Shown: piece after piece, positions 9,162 through 20,217 of the stretch
How positions within the stretch are numbered: the first letter of the stretch is position 1
How the letters are laid out: each line of letters begins with the position of its first letter
Assembly: GCF_006716185.1 (NCBI RefSeq)
Contig: NZ_VFOP01000001.1
Coordinates: forward strand, 558,001 to 622,000
DNA: 64,000 nt
Direction: 5' to 3'
Source: Ornithinicoccus hortensis
Lineage (GTDB): Bacteria; Actinomycetota; Actinomycetes; Actinomycetales; Dermatophilaceae
Notes under the pieces: generated by a model
Database searches by the model: none
Seen by the model: only the letters and a program-made list of their open reading frames with translations
Told to the model about the DNA's origin: nothing
Made by a program: the position numbers and the translations under genes

Positions 9162-9235
9162 CGGCAAAACGGCACGTGTGGACGGCTGAGCCCCCACGCG
9201 ACGTGGTGGACCTCGTCTGAGGGGCTGTTTTGCCG
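9162..9235 (+). terminator. Bulged long-range hairpin between DUF721 operon and gyrB
   Basis: CGGCAAAAC (9162-9170) is perfectly complementary to GTTTTGCCG (9227-9235). Continuing inward, AGCCCC (9189-9194) pairs with GGGGCT (9221-9226). An 18-base bulge on the left and a 26-base loop remain. It lies upstream of the gyrB promoter candidate, so termination of the preceding operon is the simplest reading. Confidence 0.5.
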
Positions 9236-9287
9236 TAGAAAAGCCGTTCTGAGGCTGTGGAAGGCATGTTCTGGGGGCCATGACAGG

Positions 9288-9293
9288 TAGACT
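9288..9293 (+). promoter_or_regulatory. Candidate gyrB -10 element
   Basis: TAGACT at 9288-9293 lies 37 bases before the gyrB start and is preceded by GACAGG, without a convincing -35. A weak -35, compensated by other elements, would fit a supercoiling-sensitive gyrase promoter, but this is inference. Confidence 0.35.
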
Positions 9294-9311
9294 GGACCGG
9301 TAATCCGGTGA

Positions 9312-11477
<2,166 letters not shown>

Positions 11478-11560
11478 CCGCTGGGGGAGGGCTCCGGCCG
11501 AGACCCCGCGCAAGACGTAGTACGAACACTGGCCACTGAACGGCATACCAAAGGAACGTC

Positions 11561-14134
11561 GTGACAGAAACACCGCAGAGCGACCGGATCGAGGCGGTCG
11601 ACCTCAACACCGAGATGCAGCGCAGCTACATCGAGTATGCGATGAGCGTCATCGTCTCGCGCGCGCTGCCGGACGTGCGGGACGGGCTGAAGCCGGTGCA
11701 CCGCCGCGTCCTCTACGCGATGTATGACGGGGGCTACCGCCCGGACCGTGGCTTCAACAAGTGTGCCCGCGTCGTCGGCGACGTGATGGGGCACTACCAC
11801 CCGCACGGCGACAGCGCGATCTACGACGCCCTGGTCCGCCTCGTGCAGGACTGGGCGATGCGCTACCCGCTGGTCGACGGCCAGGGCAACTTCGGCACGC
11901 CCGGTGACGACCCCGCCGCGGCCCCCCGCTACACCGAGTGCAAGATGGCGCCGCTGGCCATGGAGATGGTCCGTGACATCACCGAGGACACCGTCGACTT
12001 CCAGGACAACTACGACGGCAAGGCCCAGGAGCCCACCGTCCTGCCCGCCCGGTTCCCGAACCTGCTGGTCAACGGCTCGGCCGGGATCGCGGTCGGGATG
12101 GCGACCCAGATCCCGCCGCACAACCTGCGGGAGGTGGCCGACGGCGTCCAGTGGCTGCTGGAAAACCCCGACGCCTCCCGCGAGGAGCTGCTCGAGGCGC
12201 TGATCGAGCGGATCCCCGGTCCGGACTTCCCCACCGGCGCCCTGATCATGGGCCGCCGCGGCATCGAGGAGGCCTACCGCACCGGGCGCGGCTCGATCAT
12301 CATGCGGGCCGTGGTCGAGGTCGAGGAGATCCAGGGTCGGCAGTGTCTGGTGGTCACCGAGCTGCCCTACCAGGTCAACCCGGACAGCCTGGCCAAGAAG
12401 ATCGCCGAACTGGTCAACGACGGCAAGCTCGGCGGCATCGCCGACATGCGGGACGAGACCTCCGGCCGGACCGGCCAGCGGCTGGTGATCGTGCTGAAGC
12501 GGGACGCGGTCGCCAAGGTCGTGCTCAACAACCTCTACAAGCACACCCAGCTGCAGCAGAACTTCGGCGCCAACATGCTCGCTCTGGTCGACGGCGTGCC
12601 GCGCACCCTGCCGCTGTCCGCCTTCGTGCGGCACTGGGTGGAGCACCAGATCGTGGTCATCCAGCGGCGCACGGCATACCGGCTGCGTCGCGCGGAGGAG
12701 GAGATCCACATCCTCCGCGGCTACCTCAAGGCCCTGGACGCCCTCGACGAGGTGATCGCGCTGATCCGCCGGTCCCCTACGGTCGAGCAGGCCCGGGACG
12801 GCCTGATGGAGCTGCTGGACGTCGACGAGGCGCAGGCGCGGGCCATCCTGGACATGCAGCTCCGGCGCCTGGCGGCCCTGGAGCGGCAGAAGATCATCGA
12901 GCAGCACGACAAGCTCGAGGCGCTCATCCTGGACCTCCAGGACATCCTGGAGAAGCCGCAGCGCCAGCGCGACCTGGTCAGCGAGGAGCTGGCCGAGATC
13001 GTGCAGCGGTTCGGCGACGACCGGCGCAGCCGGATCGTGCCCTTCGACGGCGACATGTCGATGGAGGACCTGATCCCCGAGGAGGACGTGGTCGTCACGA
13101 TCACCCGCGGCGGGTACGCCAAGCGGACCCGGGTCGCGGAGTACCGCCCGCAGAACCGTGGCGGCAAGGGCCGTCGCGGGGCCGCGCTGCGGGCCGACGA
13201 CGTGGTGAACCACTTCTTCACCACCAGCACGCACCACTGGTTGCTGTTCTTCACCAACCTGGGCCGGGTCTACCGCGCCAAGGCCTATGAGATTCCCGAG
13301 GGCGGACCCACCGGCAAGGGCCAGCACGTGGCCAACCTGATGGCCTTCCAGCCCGGTGAGGAAATCGCCCAGGTGCTGACGCTGAAGGACTACGAGCAGG
13401 CCGACTACCTGCTCCTGGCCACCCGCAACGGGCTGGTCAAGAAGACCCGCCTCGGCGACTACGACTCCCCACGGTCCGGTGGTCTGATCGCGGTCAACCT
13501 GCGCGATGGCGACGAGCTCGTCGGCGCGCAGCTGGCCGGTGCCGAGGACGACGTGCTGTTGGTCTCGGTCAAGGGCCAGTCGGTCCGGTTCACGGCGACC
13601 GACTCGGCGCTGCGTCCGATGGGCCGGGCCACCTCCGGGGTCACCGGGATGAAGTTCCGCGACGCCGACCACCTGCTCTCGATGAGCGTGATCCCGGACG
13701 GCACCGACCCCTACGTCTTCGTCGTCTTCGGCAACGGCAAGGCCAAGCGCACCCCGGTGTCGGCCTACCGGGTCCAGGGGCGCGGCGGCCTGGGCATCAA
13801 GGTGGCGAAGGCGACCGAGAAGGCGGGCGACCTGGTCGGCGCCCTGACGGTCGAGGAGACCGACGAGGTGCTGGTCGTGATGGAGCGCGGCAACGTCGTC
13901 CGGTCGGCCATCGACCAGGTCCGCGTCACCGGACGGGACACCGAGGGTGTCCGGTTCGCCACACCGGCCAAGGGCGACGCGATCGTGGCGGTGGCCCGCA
14001 ACGCGGAGTCCGCGCTGAGCGAGGAGATCGAACAGATCGAACTCGACCCCGACGAGGATTCGGCGTCTACCCCCGATGATGGCGTAACGTCGGACCCCAC
14101 AGGTCCGGCAGCCCCCGCCGAGGCCGACGAGTGA
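11561..14134 (+). CDS. gyrA: DNA gyrase subunit A
   Basis: This 857-residue subunit cuts and rejoins DNA. The catalytic tyrosine is Y124 in APRYTE. The quinolone-resistance region reads [10 protein letters not shown] with Ser85 and Asp89, the drug-sensitive type of residues; mycobacteria have Ala at the first site. The C-terminal beta-pinwheel includes the GyrA-box [11 protein letters not shown]. The protein ends in an acidic, Pro-containing tail. The start is a GTG at 11561 after AAAGGAACGTC. The next gene begins 22 bases downstream. Confidence 0.97.
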   Translation: MTETPQSDRIEAVDLNTEMQRSYIEYAMSVIVSRALPDVRDGLKPVHRRVLYAMYDGGYRPDRGFNKCARVVGDVMGHYHPHGDSAIYDALVRLVQDWAMRYPLVDGQGNFGTPGDDPAAAPRYTECKMAPLAMEMVRDITEDTVDFQDNYDGKAQEPTVLPARFPNLLVNGSAGIAVGMATQIPPHNLREVADGVQWLLENPDASREELLEALIERIPGPDFPTGALIMGRRGIEEAYRTGRGSIIMRAVVEVEEIQGRQCLVVTELPYQVNPDSLAKKIAELVNDGKLGGIADMRDETSGRTGQRLVIVLKRDAVAKVVLNNLYKHTQLQQNFGANMLALVDGVPRTLPLSAFVRHWVEHQIVVIQRRTAYRLRRAEEEIHILRGYLKALDALDEVIALIRRSPTVEQARDGLMELLDVDEAQARAILDMQLRRLAALERQKIIEQHDKLEALILDLQDILEKPQRQRDLVSEELAEIVQRFGDDRRSRIVPFDGDMSMEDLIPEEDVVVTITRGGYAKRTRVAEYRPQNRGGKGRRGAALRADDVVNHFFTTSTHHWLLFFTNLGRVYRAKAYEIPEGGPTGKGQHVANLMAFQPGEEIAQVLTLKDYEQADYLLLATRNGLVKKTRLGDYDSPRSGGLIAVNLRDGDELVGAQLAGAEDDVLLVSVKGQSVRFTATDSALRPMGRATSGVTGMKFRDADHLLSMSVIPDGTDPYVFVVFGNGKAKRTPVSAYRVQGRGGLGIKVAKATEKAGDLVGALTVEETDEVLVVMERGNVVRSAIDQVRVTGRDTEGVRFATPAKGDAIVAVARNAESALSEEIEQIELDPDEDSASTPDDGVTSDPTGPAAPAEADE

Positions 14135-14156
14135 TTCCGCCTCAGGGAGGTCAGTG

Positions 14157-14834
14157 GTGAGCAGGACCGACCAGGGTGACTCGCCTGTGGACTCCGACGC
14201 GACCCAGAAGCTGAGCCGTCCCGGCACGCAGACCGGCGAGGGCTCGGGGATGCGTGACGGCGCCATGGCCCGCACGGCACCCCGTCGTGACCTGGAGCGC
14301 CGGGCCCGGGTCGCGGGTGCCGCTGGGTCCTCCGGCTCGTCCGGCAGCACCGGGTCGGGGTCGGGCGGCTCGTCGAGCAGTTCGGGGACCGGTGGGCGGG
14401 CTACCCGTCCGGCGGCCCGCACCGGCCAGCGCAACCCGGCCACCCGGGCACCGCGGCGCAGCGGACCCCGCCGGGTCAGGCTGACCCTCCAGCGGGTGGA
14501 CCCGTGGTCGGTGATGAAGATCTCGTTCCTGGTCTCTGTCGCCCTCGGCATCGCCGGCGTCGTCATGGTGACCGTGCTGTGGAGTGTGCTGTCCGGGATG
14601 CAGGTGTTCTCCACCGTCAACGAGCTGATCACCATGATCAGCACCGGCGAGGACGGTGGCCCGAGCTTCGACCTGATGGACTACCTGGGCTTCGGCCGGG
14701 TGGTGTCGCTGTCGGTCGTGATCGGCGTGATCAACGTGATCCTGCTGACCGCCCTGGCGACCCTGACCGCGTTCCTCTACAACGTGTGCACGGCGCTGGT
14801 CGGCGGGGCGCAGCTCACCCTGTCCGACGAGTGA
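14157..14834 (+). CDS. DUF3566 membrane protein
   Basis: This 225-residue protein carries a long, disordered, Ser/Gly/Arg-rich N-terminus of about 100 residues. A conserved DUF3566-type region starting VRLTLQRVDPWSVMKISFLV follows. Two membrane helices are visible near residues 120-145 and 180-212. DUF3566 genes sit directly after gyrA in most actinobacteria, and their role is unknown. Two adjacent GTG codons are possible starts. I chose the second (14157) because its GGGAGG site is at the better distance. Confidence 0.85.
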   Translation: MSRTDQGDSPVDSDATQKLSRPGTQTGEGSGMRDGAMARTAPRRDLERRARVAGAAGSSGSSGSTGSGSGGSSSSSGTGGRATRPAARTGQRNPATRAPRRSGPRRVRLTLQRVDPWSVMKISFLVSVALGIAGVVMVTVLWSVLSGMQVFSTVNELITMISTGEDGGPSFDLMDYLGFGRVVSLSVVIGVINVILLTALATLTAFLYNVCTALVGGAQLTLSDE

Positions 14835-14842
14835 GCCCCGTT

Positions 14843-14872
14843 TTGGTCCACCCCGGCGTGGTGAGGTAATCT
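14843..14872 (+). promoter_or_regulatory. Candidate tRNA-Ile promoter
   Basis: TTGGTC (14843-14848) and TAATCT (14867-14872) are separated by 18 bases, 60 bases upstream of the mature tRNA end. Confidence 0.55.
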
Positions 14873-14931
14873 CATCCGGCGCACCCCGGCATACCCGATG
14901 TGGTCTGCCACGCGCGAAACCCAGCACCACC

Positions 14932-15008
14932 GGGCCTATAGCTCAGACGGTTAGAGCGCTTCCCTGATAAGGAAGAGGTCACAGGTTCAAGTCCTGTTAG
15001 GCCCACCA
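14932..15008 (+). tRNA. tRNA-Ile (GAT anticodon)
   Basis: The acceptor arms GGGCCTA and TAGGCCC pair perfectly. The anticodon stem CTTCC/GGAAG holds loop CTGATAA with anticodon GAT. The T arm contains GGTTCAAGTCC. CCA is encoded. The gene lies downstream of gyrA as in most actinobacteria. Confidence 0.97.
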
Positions 15009-15058
15009 CAGCAGGCCCCCCGCCGGTCCACGGCGGGGACCCGACCGGAGTGTGTGAG

Positions 15059-15190
15059 ATGAACCGTTTGCTCCTCGTGGCAGTCGCCGCCCTCGGTGCC
15101 GCGGCACTGGTCAAGAAGTTGCAGGACCAGCAGGCCGAGCGGGACCTGTGGGCCGAGGCCACCGACGACGTGGCGGCCGGCCAGCGCTGA
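15059..15190 (+). CDS. DLW-39 family small protein
   Basis: This 43-residue peptide begins MNRLLLVAVAALGAAALVKK with a single hydrophobic helix. A charged segment containing the family-defining D-L-W-A-E-A-T-D follows. DLW-39 peptides are encoded between the tRNA-Ile and tRNA-Ala genes near gyrA throughout the actinobacteria, exactly as here. Their function is unknown. The ATG at 15059 is preceded by GGAGTGTGTGAG. Confidence 0.9.
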   Translation: MNRLLLVAVAALGAAALVKKLQDQQAERDLWAEATDDVAAGQR

Positions 15191-15217
15191 TCGCGCGGCA
15201 CCGGCACAACTGAACAA

Positions 15218-15293
15218 GGGGACTTAGCTCAGCTGGTAGAGCACCGCCTTTGCAAGGCGGGGGTCAGGGGTTCGAGCCCCCTAGTCTCCACCA
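15218..15293 (+). tRNA. tRNA-Ala (TGC anticodon)
   Basis: The acceptor strands GGGGACT and AGTCTCC pair with one G-U. The anticodon stem CCGCC/GGCGG holds loop TTTGCAA with anticodon TGC. The T loop is GTTCGAG. CCA is encoded. Confidence 0.97.
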
Positions 15294-15525
15294 CACGCAC
15301 GCGGAGTTCGTCGTCCTCGTCTGCGGTTCCCGGGACTCTACTGTTCACGAGGCTGCGCCGCTGGTCGTACTTGCGTCGCGAGGGCGAGCACCGTGATCAG
15401 CGTTACTGCCGTGATCGCGATGGGGAGCGAAGAGATAGTGGTGATGCCGCCGATTCGGGGGATAGTCTTCCGGCAGAGGGGAACAGGGCGGACAGGGAGC
15501 CCTGCGGCCCGTGGAGGGAGGAACG

Positions 15526-16200
15526 ATGAGCCTGATCGACCCGTCGACCCGGTGGTGGAACTCCTATCGCGTCCGTGGCTGGGCGGCCCGGGCGTGCTGG
15601 GTCGTCTCCATGACGTCCTGCTTCGTGATCGGCTGGTCCTTCATCGCGGGGGTGGGGCCGGCGGATGAGACCTCGGGCTGGCTGTTCTCCGCGCTCCTCC
15701 CCCTGTCCGTCCTCCTGATCATCGCCGGAGCCTTCCTGCACCTGGCGAGCGACCCCGGCGGGCGCTCCGAGGACTGGAATCCGCGCATCATCTTCCTGCC
15801 GATCGCCGGGTCGTTCTTCTTCCAGGGCGCGGGCGCGGTGGCCCGTGCGGTGAGCGAGGGCGTGGCGGTCAGGACCTTCCCGGCCGTCTTGGCGGCTGTC
15901 GGCCTGGTCGCCGCCGTGCTCGTGGAGGTGATCAGTCGCCGGGTGGAGAGCGTCCGGGCGCGCCGGGGCCGCGTGGCACGCAGCGGCATCACGACGCGCG
16001 GCACGGTGACGCGGACCCGCGGCTACTACCTCAACGAGTCCCGGGTCAGCAGGGTCACCGTCACGTTCACCGACGCGGACGGGCGGCAGCGGTGGGCGAG
16101 CCAGACGGTGGCCGGGCCCGTCCGGGTGGGTGCGCGGATGACCGTGGAGTACCTCCCGGGCGAGTTGGGCCGCCGGGGCGGGGTGGTCCTGGACGCGTGA
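15526..16200 (+). CDS. Membrane protein with C-terminal DUF3592-like domain
   Basis: This 224-residue protein has hydrophobic segments near residues 20-42, 53-75, 88-105 and 115-137. A soluble C-terminus follows in which GTVTRTRGYY, V-T-V-T-F-T-D-A-D-G-R and VEYLPGE resemble DUF3592 domains. The function is unknown. The ATG at 15526 has a strong GGAGGGAGGAACG site. It has no obvious partner: tRNA genes are upstream and a convergent NYN gene lies downstream. Confidence 0.75.
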   Translation: MSLIDPSTRWWNSYRVRGWAARACWVVSMTSCFVIGWSFIAGVGPADETSGWLFSALLPLSVLLIIAGAFLHLASDPGGRSEDWNPRIIFLPIAGSFFFQGAGAVARAVSEGVAVRTFPAVLAAVGLVAAVLVEVISRRVESVRARRGRVARSGITTRGTVTRTRGYYLNESRVSRVTVTFTDADGRQRWASQTVAGPVRVGARMTVEYLPGELGRRGGVVLDA

Positions 16201-16245
16201 CCGGCACCGGGCGGGTGGCCCGACCCCTCCGCTCAGCCGAAGAAC

Positions 16246-16818
16246 TCAGCCCAGGAACTGCGTCGGGTCGAACTCCTCGATCGGGATGATCCGGATCCGT
16301 GGCAGCGGGGTGTTGAACGCCTGCACGTCGTGCTCGAGGTCGAAACTGATCAACCCCTGCGACGCCAGCGGGGTGAAGCCGCTGTTGCGGAACTCCGCGA
16401 AGGCCATCACCGCCACCCGGCGGTCCCCGTCGAGCAGGGGCGTGAGGTCCTCCAGGAAGTCACCGTCGTGACTGACCAGGATGACGTCGTCGGTGCGGTC
16501 CTGCAGGGCCTGGAGCGTGCGCTGGATCGCGATGTCGACGATCTTCTCGTCCGCGGGCCCGGAGAGCGGCACGGGCAGGTAGCCCATCGCCTTGAGCGCC
16601 TGGACGAACGACATCGGCAGTCCGGTGCTGGCGTTCAGGTAGAACAGCCCGCGCGTCGGCTGGCCCCACCGCTCGGTGCTGAAGCTGAGCAGCCGGTCCC
16701 ACCGCGGCCGCTCGTCGGGGTGCGGGCGCCGCCCCAGGATCGAGGTGCCCAGCGTGGCGTCGATGTTCTCGCCGTCGACGAGCAGGTAGGTCGTGTGGCC
16801 GTCGGGCGTCTGCTCCAT
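16246..16818 (-). CDS. NYN domain (PIN-like) putative ribonuclease
   Basis: The 190-residue product matches the NYN/LabA-like family of PIN-fold proteins, many of which are metal-dependent RNases. Conserved acidic positions are visible: LLVDGENID near residue 15 and VILVSHDGDF near residue 110. A DEKIVDIAIQRTL helix precedes the second motif. The substrate is unknown. It lies 29 bases downstream of the ATP-grasp/esterase operon on the same strand, so it may be its last gene. The start is the ATG at 16818. Confidence 0.8.
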   Translation of the reverse strand: MEQTPDGHTTYLLVDGENIDATLGTSILGRRPHPDERPRWDRLLSFSTERWGQPTRGLFYLNASTGLPMSFVQALKAMGYLPVPLSGPADEKIVDIAIQRTLQALQDRTDDVILVSHDGDFLEDLTPLLDGDRRVAVMAFAEFRNSGFTPLASQGLISFDLEHDVQAFNTPLPRIRIIPIEEFDPTQFLG

Positions 16819-16847
16819 GGGCGGAGTGTATGCCGTCCGTCGCCCTC

Positions 16848-18032
16848 TTACTCGTAGACGTACTTCTGCGGCCCTGGGAAGGTCCAGGACAGGCCGTCGC
16901 GCAGCCGGTCCCGCCAGTTCTCCCACGAGTGCCCGTCGCGCGCCTCGACATACCGCACCGTCGTGCCGGTCGACTCGAAGACCGGCACCATCGAGCGGTT
17001 GGCCACGATGAGCGGCTCGTAGATCCCGCACGAGATGAACATCCGGTCCACCACCTTGCGCGGCGCCCCCCGGTAGCGGTTCATGAACTTCACCACCGGG
17101 TCGAACGCCTCGCCCCCGCCGTGGTCGTCGCCGATGTCGGTGAACACGAACGAGCCGGACTGCAGGATCAGCGACCCGAACATGCCGGGGTTGCGGCTGG
17201 CCACGGACAGCGAGGCGACCCCGCCGAAGCTCGCGCCCATCAGGCACCGGCCGTCCGGGCGCCGGATCAGCGGGAACCGCTCCTCCAGGTGTGGGATCAG
17301 CTCGTGCGCGATGTGCCGGGCGTGCGGGGCGTAGTTGGGATACTCCCGCAGCCGGTCGCCCGGGTTGCTGAACACGACGATCGTCTCGGCCATGTCGAGC
17401 CGGTGGATCAGGTTGTCCAGCACCGTCTTCATTGACGAGTAGTTGATGTAGTCGTCACCGTCGTGGACCACCAGCAGGGGGTATGTCGTGCTGGTGCGGA
17501 AGCGCGCGGGCAGGTAGACCCGGCTCAGCGTCTTGCGCCGCAGGGCACGGGAGTCCAGCTGCATGTCCAGCAGCTCACCGGGGCGGGCGTCCGGGTCCGG
17601 CTGGGTCCACTCGGGGGTCTGGTAGCCGACCGCCTGGCAGACTGAGGAGGACCCGACCGGGCTGTGCGCGACCTTGGGGTTCAGCGGGTCGTTGCCGCGC
17701 TCCACGTGGTCACCGAGGCGCACCTCGAGCTGGTACTCGACCCGCGAGCCGGCCGGCAGCTCGATGATCACGTACCAGAGGGAGGTCTGGCCGATCTGCC
17801 TCATCGGCACCCGCTGCGGCTGGTTCACGATCCGGTGGGTGACCCAGACCTCGTCGGCGTTGCCGCGGAACAGGAAGGTGCAGTTGGACCCCTCGATGAT
17901 CGGCACGGACCGCTCGTGCAGGAAGGCGTCGATCTGGCCCTCGTCCAGGTCCCGCTGCTCGCGCAGGCCGTTGATCGCCAGCTTGTGGCGCACCCGGCGG
18001 CGCGCCGGGTAGTTGGTGGTGTTCGGGCTCAT
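16848..18032 (-). CDS. Enterochelin-esterase-like alpha/beta hydrolase with N-terminal CBM48-like domain
   Basis: This 394-residue protein has an N-terminal beta-rich domain of about 150 residues resembling the domain in front of Fes/IroE-type esterases. The esterase D fold (PF00756-type) follows. The nucleophile elbow is GASFGG with Ser268, and the likely catalytic His is His368 in DGHSWENW. VVHDGDDYINY begins the hydrolase core. The ATG at 18032 overlaps the upstream stop by four bases (ATGA). No secretion signal is evident, so a cytosolic role is likely. The substrate is unknown, and the neighbouring ATP-grasp suggests an ester or amide formed in the same pathway. Confidence 0.85.
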   Translation of the reverse strand: MSPNTTNYPARRRVRHKLAINGLREQRDLDEGQIDAFLHERSVPIIEGSNCTFLFRGNADEVWVTHRIVNQPQRVPMRQIGQTSLWYVIIELPAGSRVEYQLEVRLGDHVERGNDPLNPKVAHSPVGSSSVCQAVGYQTPEWTQPDPDARPGELLDMQLDSRALRRKTLSRVYLPARFRTSTTYPLLVVHDGDDYINYSSMKTVLDNLIHRLDMAETIVVFSNPGDRLREYPNYAPHARHIAHELIPHLEERFPLIRRPDGRCLMGASFGGVASLSVASRNPGMFGSLILQSGSFVFTDIGDDHGGGEAFDPVVKFMNRYRGAPRKVVDRMFISCGIYEPLIVANRSMVPVFESTGTTVRYVEARDGHSWENWRDRLRDGLSWTFPGPQKYVYE

Positions 18033-18973
18033 GCCGCCCCACGCCCCTTCAGGGTCCCGTCGGGCTGGAGCACCGGCGCACCCTCGGGCAGCAGGCCGTC
18101 CGACCCCACGTCGACCCGGGCGCGCTGCTCCAGCAGCAGGCTCTCGGCCGGTGCGAACCGTCGCGCCATCATCGCCATCCGTTCGTGGTTGCCCAGGTCC
18201 AGGCGTTCCCGGGCGCTGGGGAAGACCACCACGTCGTTCAGCAGGCCCACCCCGGTCGAGAACACCTCCGGCAGCGACGGCCCGTGCGGGGCGCGGTCGT
18301 GGAAGAGCACGATCTGGTCGGTCAGGGCCATCGCCCCGGCGCCCCAGGCGATCACCGGCGAACTGATCCGGGGCGCGACGTTGAACAGGTGCAGGGCACC
18401 GGTGAGCACCCCGACGTGACCGCCGGTGATGACGACGGCCGACACGTCGGCGAGCTCGTGGGAGATGAGCTCGCGGAAGGCCGCCACCGCCATCCGCTCG
18501 TGCGGGCGCCAGCGCTCCCAGAACTCGGCGTGCACCTGCGAGACCCGGGCCAGGTGCGCCTTGTCCATCCCGCGCATGATCCGCTCCACGTCCTGGATGG
18601 CCATCTGGTGCACCTCCTCGCTGCGGGCGTGGTGGTTGCGCAGCGAGTCGATCGCGTCGTCCACGTGGCCCAGGCCGAGCAGGTAGAGGTCCTGCATCTC
18701 CTCCAGCACCTGGCGACGGTGCCGGTCGGCGTCGGCGAACTCGGGGTCGGCGTCCCAGACCTCCTGCATCCGGTGCCAGAGCCGCAGGTTGACCGCGTCC
18801 CCACCCACCAGGTCCCGCAACAGTTCGTCGTCGGGCTCGCGCTCGCGCCACCCGGCGTTCACCAGGGCGATCCGCCCGCTGATGCCGAGGTCGGAGAGGA
18901 CCTGGTCGACGTGCGGGTTGCGCTGGGGCCCGAGCAGGGTGATCGAAGGGACCGGGGCGGCCTCAGCTGGCAT
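18029..18973 (-). CDS. Class I glutamine amidotransferase-like / S51-like fold protein, catalytic Ser apparently absent
   Basis: The 314-residue protein begins MPAEAAPVPSITLLGPQRNP. It contains VVITGGHVGVLTGAL followed by PVIAWGAGAMALTDQIVLF. The second segment aligns in shape with the nucleophile turn of type 1 amidotransferase-like and S51 (cyanophycinase-type) proteins, usually G-x-S-A-G-A, but here Gly stands where Ser or Cys is expected. A long helical middle is rich in Glu/Arg/His. It overlaps both neighbours: its start lies inside the end of the ATP-grasp gene (11 bases) and its stop overlaps the esterase start. The fold call is moderately secure. The function is not known, and a non-catalytic or altered enzyme is possible. 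Confidence 0.6.
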   Translation of the reverse strand: MPAEAAPVPSITLLGPQRNPHVDQVLSDLGISGRIALVNAGWREREPDDELLRDLVGGDAVNLRLWHRMQEVWDADPEFADADRHRRQVLEEMQDLYLLGLGHVDDAIDSLRNHHARSEEVHQMAIQDVERIMRGMDKAHLARVSQVHAEFWERWRPHERMAVAAFRELISHELADVSAVVITGGHVGVLTGALHLFNVAPRISSPVIAWGAGAMALTDQIVLFHDRAPHGPSLPEVFSTGVGLLNDVVVFPSARERLDLGNHERMAMMARRFAPAESLLLEQRARVDVGSDGLLPEGAPVLQPDGTLKGRGAA

Positions 18974-20183
18974 GGACCTGGACGGTCTGGCCGACCGCGT
19001 CCAGCATCTCGCGCAGGATGTCGTAGTCCGGGTGCCGCATCCGGACGTAGGCGTTGGCCATGTAGCCGGCCTCAACGGGCTGGGTGGGGGTGCCGGCGCC
19101 CGGCAGGTGGGCGTCCATCACCCAGCGGCCGTAGTTGTTCTCCACCGTCTCCAGGCCGGAGTAGCCGGTGATCACGCCGTCCCGGTCGGGGCGCAGCGCG
19201 ATGATCCCGGCCGAGTGGCTCCGGCTGGGGCGGGTGAAGACCTGGCCGTGCACCAGCGAGTCGGCCCAGGCCCGGTAGACGTCGATGTCGTTGGCGGCGC
19301 AGTACAGGTCCCAGCAGCCCACGCCGGGGGGCCGGGCGCCGATCTCGCTGAACTTCAGCCCCTTGGGGCCGTAGAACCACTCCATGTGGGTGGCCGAGGT
19401 CTCGATGCCCAGGGCGTTGATGACCCGTTGGCCCATGTCGCGGATCTCGTCGTAGAGACCGCCGCCGTCGATCCGGTTCGTGGCGATGAACTGGGGGCTG
19501 ATCCACCGGGTCCGCATCGCCTCGAGCACGCCCGGGTAGTAGTGGGAGACGAAGTCCATCGCGACCCCGCCGTCGAGGGCGATGGTGTCGTAGAACCCCT
19601 CGTGACCCTCGATGAACTCCTCCACGGCGATCGACTTCACCCCGGGACCGAACGCGGCCATCGCGGCCTTCAGCTCCGTGTCGTTGGTGACCTTCGAGGT
19701 GGCCGCGGCGCCCGCCCCGTCGCGCGGCTTGAGGATCAGCGGGTAACCGACCCTGCTGGCGAAGGCGAGCACCTGGTCCAGGGTCTCCGCGCCGGTGGAG
19801 GCGGCCGTCGGGACCCCGGCGGCGCGCAGGGCGTCCTTCATCGACGGCTTGTCGCGGCACAACCACGTGGTGTGCACGGAGGTGCCCGGTATGCCGGTCC
19901 GCTCCCGGACCACGGCCGCCGCCAGGGTGTGCGCCTCGATGGTCGCCTCGAGCTTGTCCACCCAGACCATCCGCTGGACCCGCTCGACGGTGGCGGTGAG
20001 CTGCTCGATGTCGGTGACCGACCCGATCTGCTCGTAGTGCTGCATCCAGGAGCGCAACTGGTCGTCCAGGTAGTCAGCGGGGGTCTCGCCGATGCCGATC
20101 ACGTTGGCGCCCGACTCAGCGAGGGCCCGGACGAACTCGCGTTGGTTCCGGGGGAAGTGGGGCTCGACGAAGATGATGTTCAC
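18963..20183 (-). CDS. ATP-grasp ligase
   Basis: This 406-residue protein has the ATP-grasp architecture. The N-terminal Rossmann-like domain starts MNIIFVEPHFPRNQREFV. Nucleotide-binding residues include PLILKPRDGAGAAAT and IAVEEFIEGHEG. The metal-binding end of the fold is FSEIGARPPGVG. ATP-grasp enzymes join a carboxylate to an amine or thiol through an acyl-phosphate; the substrate here cannot be read from sequence. It is the first gene of an overlapping three-gene operon with an amidotransferase-fold protein and an esterase. The start is the ATG at 20183. Confidence 0.88.
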   Translation of the reverse strand: MNIIFVEPHFPRNQREFVRALAESGANVIGIGETPADYLDDQLRSWMQHYEQIGSVTDIEQLTATVERVQRMVWVDKLEATIEAHTLAAAVVRERTGIPGTSVHTTWLCRDKPSMKDALRAAGVPTAASTGAETLDQVLAFASRVGYPLILKPRDGAGAAATSKVTNDTELKAAMAAFGPGVKSIAVEEFIEGHEGFYDTIALDGGVAMDFVSHYYPGVLEAMRTRWISPQFIATNRIDGGGLYDEIRDMGQRVINALGIETSATHMEWFYGPKGLKFSEIGARPPGVGCWDLYCAANDIDVYRAWADSLVHGQVFTRPSRSHSAGIIALRPDRDGVITGYSGLETVENNYGRWVMDAHLPGAGTPTQPVEAGYMANAYVRMRHPDYDILREMLDAVGQTVQVHAS

Positions 20184-20217
20184 AGGTCTGAGCCTCCCAC
20201 ACCACCCCGGTCCCGGA

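Noticed and set aside
16848-18032. Siderophore (enterobactin-type) esterase
   Set aside because: No siderophore synthesis or iron uptake genes are nearby. Only the fold is similar.
16848-18973. Cyanophycin metabolism (S51-like protein with ATP-grasp)
   Set aside because: The ATP-grasp protein lacks a Mur-ligase half, and the S51-like protein lacks the catalytic Ser, so cyanophycin synthesis or breakdown is not supported.
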